Assembly: GCA_002392915.1 (NCBI GenBank)
Contig: DGHQ01000012.1
Span: 1 to 50,163, forward strand
Length of the DNA: 50,163 nt
Source: Bacteroidales bacterium UBA3844
GTDB lineage: Bacteria > Bacteroidota > Bacteroidia > Bacteroidales > Paludibacteraceae
Direction of reading: 5' to 3'
Shown here: positions 32,204 through 38,446 of the stretch, piece after piece
How the letters are laid out: each line of letters opens with the position of its first letter
How positions within the stretch are numbered: the first letter of the stretch is position 1
Notes under the pieces: generated by a model
The model's database searches: none
Told to the model about the DNA's origin: nothing
Seen by the model: only the letters and a program-made list of their open reading frames with translations
Program-made: the position numbers and the translations under genes

Positions 32204-33130
32204 ATGACAAGTGTAATCGACATTTTCAATTCCAAAATAGAAAGGCCCTTGGCTCTTACCATCGGTTTCTTTGACGGTGTGCATCTCGGACATCGTTATT
32301 TGGTGTCAGAATTGTCGGAATTAGCGAAAAAGAGGGACTTTGCATCCGCTGTGCTGACATTCCGAACGCATCCACGTCAGGTGCTCCATTCGGATTATAT
32401 TCCATCTTTACTTACCACCGCAGACGAGAAAATCGCTCTTTTGAAGGATACGGGAGTGGATTATGTTGTGATGACGGAATTCACACAAGATCTTTCCATG
32501 CTTACGGCTCAGGAGTTTATGCGTCTGCTTCACGACAAGTTGAATGTCCGTTGCCTTATGATAGGCTACGATCATCGTTTCGGACATAATCGCAGTGAAA
32601 AATTCGAGGATTATGTAAGGTTTGGAAAAGAGATAGGAATAGAGGTTGTCCAATCGTCTCCATTGGTGATCGACGGAATAAATGTCAGTTCTTCGGCAGT
32701 GAGAAAAACGATCTCAGAAGGCGACGTCGCAAAAGCCGCAAAGTTGTTAGGCAGAGAATATTCACTGGCTGGGACTGTAGTGAAAGGATTTCAGGTTGGC
32801 AGAACAATAGGTTTCCCAACCGCCAACATAGCTTATGATGATAGCCGTATGTTGCCAAAAGATGGAGTGTATGCGGCACGTGTGACAGTAGAATCACATC
32901 TCTATGATGCGATGCTCTACATAGGTTCACGCCCCACCGTCAACACGGGGAAAACAAGTGTTGAGGCTTACCTGTTTGATTTCTCTGATGATATTTACGG
33001 AAAGAATGTGAATGTGAGGTTTGTCGATAGAATCAGAGATAGCATTAAATTCGATTCTATTGAGGAATTAAAAAAACAATTGGGAAAAGATGAAATAAAG
33101 GCGAAGAAGCTTATGGCAAATAGCTTATAG
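32204..33130 (+). CDS. ribF: Bifunctional riboflavin kinase / FAD synthetase
   Basis: 308 aa, typical. The N-terminal FMN adenylyltransferase domain (~14-185) has the nucleotidyltransferase motif 'TIGFFDGVHLGHRYL' and 'IGYDHRFGHNR'. The C-terminal riboflavin kinase domain (~185-305) has 'VGRTIGFPTANIAYDDSRML', 'GVYAARV' and 'VNTGKTSVEAYLFDF'. It makes FMN and FAD, cofactors needed among others by the flavoprotein subunit encoded at the end of the window. No FMN riboswitch was noticed upstream. It lies 51 nt after pyk. Confidence 0.95.
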   Translation: MTSVIDIFNSKIERPLALTIGFFDGVHLGHRYLVSELSELAKKRDFASAVLTFRTHPRQVLHSDYIPSLLTTADEKIALLKDTGVDYVVMTEFTQDLSMLTAQEFMRLLHDKLNVRCLMIGYDHRFGHNRSEKFEDYVRFGKEIGIEVVQSSPLVIDGINVSSSAVRKTISEGDVAKAAKLLGREYSLAGTVVKGFQVGRTIGFPTANIAYDDSRMLPKDGVYAARVTVESHLYDAMLYIGSRPTVNTGKTSVEAYLFDFSDDIYGKNVNVRFVDRIRDSIKFDSIEELKKQLGKDEIKAKKLMANSL

Positions 33131-33148
33131 CAAATAGCCAACTGCCAA

Positions 33149-34108
33149 TTATTTTTTCAACGCATCAATGTCCACCAATCCGTTTACGATAGCATAGATA
33201 GTCAATCCGGCAGGACTATGGATTTGAAGTTTTCTTGCGATATTTTTTCTGTGTGTGATCGCAGTATTCACTGAAATACAAAGATGTTCAGCAATTTCTT
33301 TGTTGCTCATTCCCTGAACCACAGCTATAATTACATCCTTTTCACGTTCAGAAATTGTTTCGTTGGTGTTTGCCTCAGGGTCAGCGTTTGCAAAAACTGA
33401 AATTGCATTGGTCAGGCGTTCGGATTTGAGATCATTTTCTATTTTACGAATCAGCGGGACGAAAATTTTATCCTCCACCTCTTGGTGGTTGGCAAGCCAA
33501 TCCTCGTTGTTGTAGATGAAATAAAGAGCAGAAGTCAACCCGTTGCTTGTGGTCGCATCTGTGGGGAAATATTTGATGATGAGGCTCTTTAGCTCTTTCA
33601 AACTTTTATCTGCCTCAGCATGATGTTTGGCAAAAGTGTCGATGTTGTAGGTTGTGGACGCTTCTCCCTGAAGAAGTTTCTCTATGTAAGGAAACAATGT
33701 TTTCTCCTCATAATTCATATGTTTATGAATCTCACGTGAGTATTGGTCGTAGAGTTGCAGAATCAATTTGCCGACATTGTCGTTTTCATTGATAGCAAGA
33801 GCGAGTTCACGTCTAACAAAAGGCAATTGGTAGTCCAGATAGTAACTGTGTCCGGCAGTGAGATAGCGGAGCAGGGTAGAGGCGGACAATTTTCCAAGGT
33901 CGTATTCGTGAGTGCCGTTGATGGTGAAATTCACGACAGCGAGAAAAGTAGTGGTGTCAACGTTGTTGGCACGGCAGGTTTCATCCACTGTTTTGTCACC
34001 AAAACCAAGAGAGATGCCAAACGAGTTTAGCGACTGTAGAATATTGTAATTGTCGCGTATGAGACTGATCATCTTGTCTCCCGCCTCATACATTTTCAAA
34101 GCCTTCAT
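33149..34108 (-). CDS. Hemerythrin-like domain fused to a LuxR-type DNA-binding domain
   Basis: 319 aa, soluble. Residues ~20-70 resemble the N-terminal domain of ScdA/RIC iron-centre repair proteins ('GFGDKTVDETCRANNVD', Cys45). Residues ~80-225 form a hemerythrin-like four-helix bundle with a full set of possible di-iron ligands: H87, H128/H130 and E134 ('HKHMNYEEKTLFP'), H162/H163, H208 and E212 ('HQEVEDKIFVPLI'). Residues ~252-315 are a LuxR/NarL helix-turn-helix ('SEREKDVIIAVVQGMSNKEI', 'SVNTAITHRKNIARKLQI'). This combination suggests a transcription factor that reads O2, NO or iron state directly through a di-iron site; the signal is inferred. No receiver domain and no kinase are near. 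A -7 box (TATCTTTG, 34129-34136) precedes it. Confidence 0.85.
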   Translation of the reverse strand: MKALKMYEAGDKMISLIRDNYNILQSLNSFGISLGFGDKTVDETCRANNVDTTTFLAVVNFTINGTHEYDLGKLSASTLLRYLTAGHSYYLDYQLPFVRRELALAINENDNVGKLILQLYDQYSREIHKHMNYEEKTLFPYIEKLLQGEASTTYNIDTFAKHHAEADKSLKELKSLIIKYFPTDATTSNGLTSALYFIYNNEDWLANHQEVEDKIFVPLIRKIENDLKSERLTNAISVFANADPEANTNETISEREKDVIIAVVQGMSNKEIAEHLCISVNTAITHRKNIARKLQIHSPAGLTIYAIVNGLVDIDALKK

Positions 34109-34249
34109 AATCCACTTAATTTTAAATGCAAAGATAGTGGTTTTAAGGAAAATGTATGATACCTAATTTTGGGTATTTGAAATTGAGTTGTTGTGGATGG
34201 TGACATAGACAAAGGTTCTTGTGCTGTCGGTTCAGATTATAAAAATGTT

Positions 34250-34282
34250 TAAAAACAAAAAGCTCGCTATTTCTAGCAAGCT
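34250..34282 (-). terminator. Rho-independent terminator of the tRNA unit
   Basis: On the minus strand AGCTTGCTA-GAAA-TAGCGAGCT (34261-34282) gives a 9-bp stem with a GAAA loop, followed by TTTTTG and more T, four nt after the tRNA-Ser gene. Confidence 0.85.
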
Positions 34283-34285
34283 CTG

Positions 34286-34372
34286 CGGAGAGAGAGGGAT
34301 TCGAACCCCCGGTACCCTTACGAGTACACCGGTTTTCAAGACCGGCTCATTCGACCACTCTGACATCTCTCC
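34286..34372 (-). tRNA. tRNA-Ser (anticodon UGA)
   Basis: An 87-nt gene with acceptor stem GGAGAGA/TCTCTCC, a long variable arm as expected for serine, anticodon loop CTTGAAA (anticodon TGA) and T-arm GGGGGTTCGAATCCCTC. The discriminator base is G. CCA is not encoded. Confidence 0.95.
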
Positions 34373-34392
34373 AAGACTTTCGCCTTGTTTAG

Positions 34393-34465
34393 TGAACCGG
34401 GTGGGGGTCGAACCCACGACCCACAGATTAAGAGTCTGTTGCTCTACCAACTGAGCTACCGATCC
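34393..34465 (-). tRNA. tRNA-Lys (anticodon CUU)
   Basis: A 73-nt gene with acceptor stem GGATCGG/CCGGTTC, D-arm 'AGCTCAGTTGGTAGAGC', anticodon loop CTCTTAA (anticodon CTT) and T-arm 'GTGGGTTCGACCCCCAC'. It lies 20 nt upstream of tRNA-Ser in the same transcript. CCA is not encoded. Confidence 0.95.
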
Positions 34466-34497
34466 ATTGTTTTCTTGGTCGTTTTTCAAAAACGATG

Positions 34498-34528
34498 CAA
34501 AGGTACAGTTTTTTTTGATATTTGCAAA
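34498..34528 (-). promoter_or_regulatory. Bacteroidota promoter of the tRNA unit (TTTG-N19-TACCTTTG)
   Basis: On the minus strand the -33 TTTG (34525-34528) and the -7 TACCTTTG (34498-34505) are 19 nt apart, about 33 nt before the 5' end of tRNA-Lys. Confidence 0.75.
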
Positions 34529-34592
34529 TGTTTTATGGGAATATTTACGGGAATGCGTTATTTTTTGAGTTTTGACCGTGTTTTTTCAGGGC

Positions 34593-34627
34593 AAAAAAAT
34601 CGCCAGCCATTATAATGACCAGCGATT
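34593..34627 (-). terminator. Terminator of the SH3b gene
   Basis: AATCGC (34599-34604) and GCGATT (34622-34627) enclose the inner palindrome CATTATAATG. On the minus strand seven T follow the stem. Confidence 0.75.
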
Positions 34628-34650
34628 ATATGTTTTTAATCTTATTCAGA

Positions 34651-34881
34651 TTAGAACTTCAATGCGTCAAGAGCATCGTCAGAAACTTCCTTCAACTTTA
34701 GGTAGTCTGCAGAAACGTAACCTGTCTGACCGTTGAAGCTGATAGTTCCCCAACCATTGTTGATGCTTGAAACCTCAACCTCTGTTCCTTTAGCCAACTT
34801 GCCAATGATGTCGCAAGATGTATTAGGCTCTTTTCTAACGTTTAGGTTAGAAGACTGTGTGTTTACAATGTAAAGTGCCAT
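34651..34881 (-). CDS. Small SH3b-domain protein without signal peptide
   Basis: 76 aa from the ATG at 34881; a TTG four codons upstream is possible but not needed. Nearly the whole protein is a bacterial SH3 (SH3b) domain: 'SSNLNVRKEPNTSCDIIGKL', 'GTEVEVSSINNGWGTISF', 'GQTGYVSADYLKL'. SH3b domains usually bind peptidoglycan in secreted proteins, but this one has neither signal peptide nor membrane segment, so it would stay in the cytoplasm or be exported unconventionally. It lies ~90 nt after the terminator-bearing 3' end of the lipoprotein gene, and each has its own terminator. Confidence 0.8.
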   Translation of the reverse strand: MALYIVNTQSSNLNVRKEPNTSCDIIGKLAKGTEVEVSSINNGWGTISFNGQTGYVSADYLKLKEVSDDALDALKF

Positions 34882-34909
34882 CTTTCTAATCAATTTAATG
34901 TTTTGTAAA

Positions 34910-34950
34910 TAATAAAAAGAACGCTACGGTAAGCAAGGCTTCCATAGCGT
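34910..34950 (-). terminator. Terminator of the Ala/Glu-rich lipoprotein gene
   Basis: ACGCTA (34921-34926) pairs with TAGCGT (34945-34950). On the minus strand the stem is followed by TTCTTTTTATT. A competing helix AAGCAAGG/CCTTGCTT overlaps it (34931-34968), so two alternative folds exist. Confidence 0.7.
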
Positions 34951-34972
34951 CCCTTTGTTTCCTTGCTTAAGA

Positions 34973-35341
34973 TTAGTTCTTAGTCTTAAGAATCTCGATA
35001 ACTGCATTAACAGCAGCCTCGAAACCAGCCTGCTCATCAGCGTTCAAGTTAGCCTTAGCTGACTCGTACTGTGCCTTTAGCTCTGTGATCTTAGCTACGA
35101 TACCTGCAACGTCTTCCTTAGTAGCAGCCTCTGCCTCAGCCTTGATTGCGTTCAATGACTCCTCAAGACCCTTCAATACTGCGTTCTCAACTGTAGCAGC
35201 AGCCTCTGTTGCAACCTCAGCTGTAGCCTCTGCAGCAGCCTCAACCTGTGCTGGAGCCTCAACCTGTGCTGGAGTCTCCTTCTTGCATGATGAAAGTACA
35301 AGTGCCAATGCAGCTGCACTTACGAACAAAATCTTCTTCAT
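34973..35341 (-). CDS. Small Ala/Glu-rich lipoprotein
   Basis: 122 aa from the ATG at 35341. Lipoprotein signal with lipobox 'LSSC' (Cys19). The mature part begins with a short repeated linker ('APAQVEAPAQVEAAAEATAE') and continues as a highly charged, alanine-rich helical segment ('LKGLEESLNAIKAEAEAATK'), probably coiled coil. No family was recognised. It is likely an abundant envelope protein anchored in a membrane, in the style of Lpp-like helical lipoproteins, but that is only a structural analogy. A -7 box (TATATTTG, 35386-35393) lies upstream. Confidence 0.75.
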   Translation of the reverse strand: MKKILFVSAAALALVLSSCKKETPAQVEAPAQVEAAAEATAEVATEAAATVENAVLKGLEESLNAIKAEAEAATKEDVAGIVAKITELKAQYESAKANLNADEQAGFEAAVNAVIEILKTKN

Positions 35342-35434
35342 TATCTTGTATTTTAAATTTATTAATTCCGTTTTCAATTATGTCGCAAATATAAAAAATA
35401 TTATTTGCTTTGGTACTTTTTTTTGTTTTTTTTG

Positions 35435-35466
35435 TTGATAAAAGGTATTTTAATTTGTTATTTTTG
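35435..35466 (+). promoter_or_regulatory. Bacteroidota promoter of pgeF
   Basis: TATTTTTG (35459-35466) with a TTG ~21 nt upstream (35435-35437). The ATG at 35472 is only 6 nt beyond the -7 box, so the message would have almost no leader. Confidence 0.45.
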
Positions 35467-35471
35467 CGTAT

Positions 35472-36137
35472 ATGGGTATAAATCGAACATATTTATTGGA
35501 TAAAAAGGGGTATATGTCGGCATTTTCCACTAATGTCGATTGCAGATTTGTCGGCAATTCTTCTCTTTTTTTCCATCCTGCCGACATAGTTTCCTGTAGG
35601 CAGATACATAGCGATATCATAAAAATTGCAGATGAGTCTATGCGTGGAACGGAAGTTCCAGATTGTGACGCATTAATAACCAATGTCCCCAATCTTCCTC
35701 TTTTGATCCGCACAGCTGATTGTGTGCCTGTTGTGCTTTTCGATGAGTGTAGACGCGTGGTGGCTAACATTCATTCTGGCAGAGTGGGGACACAGAAACA
35801 GATTGTCCTCAAAACTGTCGAGATGATGCGGTCGCAGTTCGGCTCTTCTCCGTCTGATATTATCGCTGCTATGGGTCCGCATATATGTGGAAAATGTTAT
35901 GAGGTCGACGCTGCTTGTGCGTCTGAGTTCGGAGAAAAATTTGTCGTTGGTTTTAGTAAAGATCAAAAACCGTTGATAGATATTGCCTCTGCTTGCAAAG
36001 AACAGTTGGAAAGCTCCGGCGTCCACAGCAAAAATATTTTCATTTCGGATATATGTACCGCGGAATCCTCAGAATGGCCTTCATGGCGACGCGATAAATG
36101 CAGTGAGCGTCTTGGTACTTTTATTGTGTTGGAGTAA
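35472..36137 (+). CDS. pgeF: Peptidoglycan editing factor / YfiH-type copper oxidoreductase
   Basis: 221 aa. YfiH family ('multicopper polyphenol oxidase' fold): 'SCRQIHSDIIKI', 'DCDALITNVPNLPLLIRTAD', 'CVPVVLFDECRRVVANIHSG' and 'AAMGPHICGKCYEVD'. The Cys and His residues that form the metal or catalytic site of the family are present. In E. coli the homologue removes wrongly incorporated serine peptidoglycan precursors. The usual 'HAGWRG' motif reads 'HSGRVG' here, a change at two of the six positions. It stands alone on the plus strand, convergent with metY. Confidence 0.85.
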   Translation: MGINRTYLLDKKGYMSAFSTNVDCRFVGNSSLFFHPADIVSCRQIHSDIIKIADESMRGTEVPDCDALITNVPNLPLLIRTADCVPVVLFDECRRVVANIHSGRVGTQKQIVLKTVEMMRSQFGSSPSDIIAAMGPHICGKCYEVDAACASEFGEKFVVGFSKDQKPLIDIASACKEQLESSGVHSKNIFISDICTAESSEWPSWRRDKCSERLGTFIVLE

Positions 36138-36173
36138 AAATAAAAAGAGACGGAGCTTTACCCCGTCTCTACG
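36135..36173 (-). terminator. Terminator of metY, derived from a GTAGAGACG-type palindrome
   Basis: AGAGACGG (36146-36153) pairs with CCGTCTCT (36163-36170). On the minus strand the element begins GTAGAGACGGGG and ends in a T-rich tract. It belongs to the same GTAGAG repeat family and lies between the convergent pgeF and metY genes. Confidence 0.75.
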
Positions 36174-36190
36174 CTTTCTATAAATGATTT

Positions 36191-37471
36191 TTATTTAGCC
36201 TTTGCCAAAGCTTGCTTGATGTCTTCGATTAGATCGTCGGCGTCTTCAATTCCTACAGACAAACGAATCAAGTTTGGAGATATACCTGCCTCGATAAGCT
36301 GCTCGTCAGTAAGCTGTCGATGTGTGTGCGACGCAGGGTGTAGCACGCATGAGTGACAGTCTGCAACGTGTGTGGCGATGCCGATAAGCTTCAGACTGTC
36401 CATAAACTTGATTGAGAAGTCGCGTCCGCCTTTCAAACCGAATGCAATCACACCACATGTTCCATTTGGACAATACTTCTGCTGTAATGCGTGGTCAGGA
36501 TCGCTCTCTAGTTCAGAATAGTTGATCCACTCCACCTGGTCAAGCGACTTCAAGTATTTTGCTATTTTCAATGCGTTCTCGTGGTGCTGCTTCATACGTA
36601 CGTGAAGCGACTGTAAACCAAGATTTAGATAGAATGCGTTCTGAGGCGACTGGATTGAACCAAAGTCTCTCATCAGCTGAGCTGTAGCCTTAGTGATGTA
36701 TGCACCTTTGCCGAATGCTTTTGTGTATGTCAAACCGTGGTAAGATGGGTCTGGAGAACATAGACCTGGGAATTTGTCGGCATACTTGTCCCAGTCGAAA
36801 TTACCGCTGTCTACTATGGCTCCACCAACGCCGACTCCATGACCATCCATATATTTAGTGGTAGAGTGAGTGACGATGTCTGCACCGAACTCGATTGGAC
36901 GGCAGAATACAGGGGTAGGGAAAGTGTTGTCTACAATCAATGGAACTCCGTGTGCGTGAGCGATCTTTGCGTAACGTTCGATGTCGAAAATACGAACACC
37001 AGGATTTGAAATAGTCTCACCGAACACCAACTTTGTGTTTGGTTTGAACGCTGCGTTGATCTCCTCATCTGTAGCGTCTTCACCGATGAAAGTTACCTCA
37101 ATTCCAAGTTTTGGAAGTGTAGTGCCGATCAAATTGAATGTTCCGCCGTAGATGTTGTTGAATGCGATCACGTGTCCGCCTGCCTCACAAATATTGAAGA
37201 TTGCGAAGAAGTTGGCTGCCTGACCAGATGAAGTAAGCATACCTGCGACACCACCTTCAAGTTCAGCGATTCTAGCGGCAACGTTATCGTTAGTTGGATT
37301 CTGCAAACGAGTGTAGAAATAACCCGATGCTTCAAGGTCGAATAGCTTACCCATTGCATCCGACGACTCGTATTTGAAAGTTGTGCTCTGGACTATTGGC
37401 ATCTGACGGCTCTCTCCATTCTTTGGAGCGTATCCACCCTGCACACAGATAGTATCTATTTTTCTGCCCAT
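36191..37471 (-). CDS. metY: O-acetylhomoserine aminocarboxypropyltransferase (O-acetylhomoserine sulfhydrylase)
   Basis: 426 aa, a PLP enzyme of the Cys/Met metabolism class. The PLP lysine is K206 in 'THSTTKYMDGHG'. 'QNPTNDNVAARIAELEGG', 'VDNTFPTPVFCRPIEFGADI' and 'SVGIEDADDLIEDI' are typical of the MetY branch, as is the length (MetB/MetC enzymes are ~380-400 aa). It uses sulfide to make homocysteine from O-acetylhomoserine. A -7 box (TAAATTTG, 37509-37516) lies ~40 nt upstream. I saw no SAM riboswitch in the ~290-nt leader and spacer (37472-37758), which holds no other feature. Confidence 0.93.
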   Translation of the reverse strand: MGRKIDTICVQGGYAPKNGESRQMPIVQSTTFKYESSDAMGKLFDLEASGYFYTRLQNPTNDNVAARIAELEGGVAGMLTSSGQAANFFAIFNICEAGGHVIAFNNIYGGTFNLIGTTLPKLGIEVTFIGEDATDEEINAAFKPNTKLVFGETISNPGVRIFDIERYAKIAHAHGVPLIVDNTFPTPVFCRPIEFGADIVTHSTTKYMDGHGVGVGGAIVDSGNFDWDKYADKFPGLCSPDPSYHGLTYTKAFGKGAYITKATAQLMRDFGSIQSPQNAFYLNLGLQSLHVRMKQHHENALKIAKYLKSLDQVEWINYSELESDPDHALQQKYCPNGTCGVIAFGLKGGRDFSIKFMDSLKLIGIATHVADCHSCVLHPASHTHRQLTDEQLIEAGISPNLIRLSVGIEDADDLIEDIKQALAKAK

Positions 37472-37758
37472 AATAATTTGTATGATTGATAATAGTTTAA
37501 TTTCACTGCAAATTTATGGACAAAAGATAAAAAGTGAAAGAAAATATATTATAAGGGAATATAATGAATGAATTTGGACTATTTTTAGAAGAATGTTCTA
37601 AAAAGTGTCGGAATCTTTCTGTTTTGTAGAATAGATTGAATTTGCCTATTACAGATGTCTAATCCTCTATTACAAACTTTGGTAAATCTAAATCTTCGTA
37701 TAATAGTGAGCTAAAAGTGTATTTGTTTTCTTTGCATTCCCCTGCGTCTTCCTCAATC

Positions 37759-38388
37759 TTATTCTGGAATGAAAAAGTTTTCTGTTTGTGGCTTTCCATT
37801 CCCGTATTCTTTATCATATTGGTCGCTCAGGTATTTCTCCAGTTTGCCGCGTCTGTTTTTTTTCACAAGTTTCTTCATATTGGGTTTGCATAGCATATCC
37901 ATTATTTTTTTGTGTTTGATATAATACTGGACACACGATGTCACTGCCTTTATATGCATCTCTTTAGAGTATACGTGAATGATCTTGTCTTCGATTGCCG
38001 TTTTTGTGCAGGCTGCCAGAAATACTGACATTATTTCCGGGCATATCATCCATTCTTTTGAACTTTTAGGAAAAGAGATAAGTATTTCATCTGATTTTTC
38101 ATCCCAAAGCAAGACGTATCGTGCACAGTAGATCCACATGAGATCACTATTCTCATTCAGCTCGCAAGGGGTGTTGAGAATATAGTTGGCGCACATCAAT
38201 GCATCTTTTCTATGTTTTTTGCAGTCGTCAGCATCCTCAAAACTCTCAATGGAAAGTATTTGTTGAAGATATGCTTGCGACTCTGCTGCCTCCATCTGTT
38301 CAATAGTCATTGCCTTGACGTCCGATTGAGCCGCCATTGCTGAACTGCAGATAAACACTGAGATAAAGAGGATGAAGAATCTATTCAT
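37759..38388 (-). CDS. Exported protein of unknown function
   Basis: 209 aa from the ATG at 38388, giving signal peptide MNRFFILFISVFICSSAMAA. The mature part is alpha-rich with four cysteines ('DDCKKHRKDALMCANYIL', 'MWIYCARYVLLW', 'TSCVQYYIKHKKIMDMLCKP') and a basic C-terminus ('KKNRRGKLEKYLSDQYDKEY'). I recognise no family. It starts just inside the terminator of leuS upstream and may be partly read through from it. Confidence 0.65.
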   Translation of the reverse strand: MNRFFILFISVFICSSAMAAQSDVKAMTIEQMEAAESQAYLQQILSIESFEDADDCKKHRKDALMCANYILNTPCELNENSDLMWIYCARYVLLWDEKSDEILISFPKSSKEWMICPEIMSVFLAACTKTAIEDKIIHVYSKEMHIKAVTSCVQYYIKHKKIMDMLCKPNMKKLVKKNRRGKLEKYLSDQYDKEYGNGKPQTENFFIPE

Positions 38389-38393
38389 AATAT

Positions 38394-38430
38394 AAAAAAA
38401 AGGAGACAGAAAGCCATTGCTCCTGTCTCC
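38394..38430 (-). terminator. Terminator of leuS
   Basis: GGAGACAG (38402-38409) pairs with CTGTCTCC (38423-38430). On the minus strand it is followed by seven or more T, 17 nt after the leuS stop. Confidence 0.85.
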
Positions 38431-38446
38431 ATTTGACAAATTAATT

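Noticed and set aside
34221..34489. Open frames on both strands of ~80 codons
   Set aside because: They cover the two tRNA genes and are translations of tRNA sequence.
37472..37758. SAM riboswitch upstream of metY
   Set aside because: No conserved core or terminator/antiterminator pair could be recognised; only AT-rich DNA and a -7 box.
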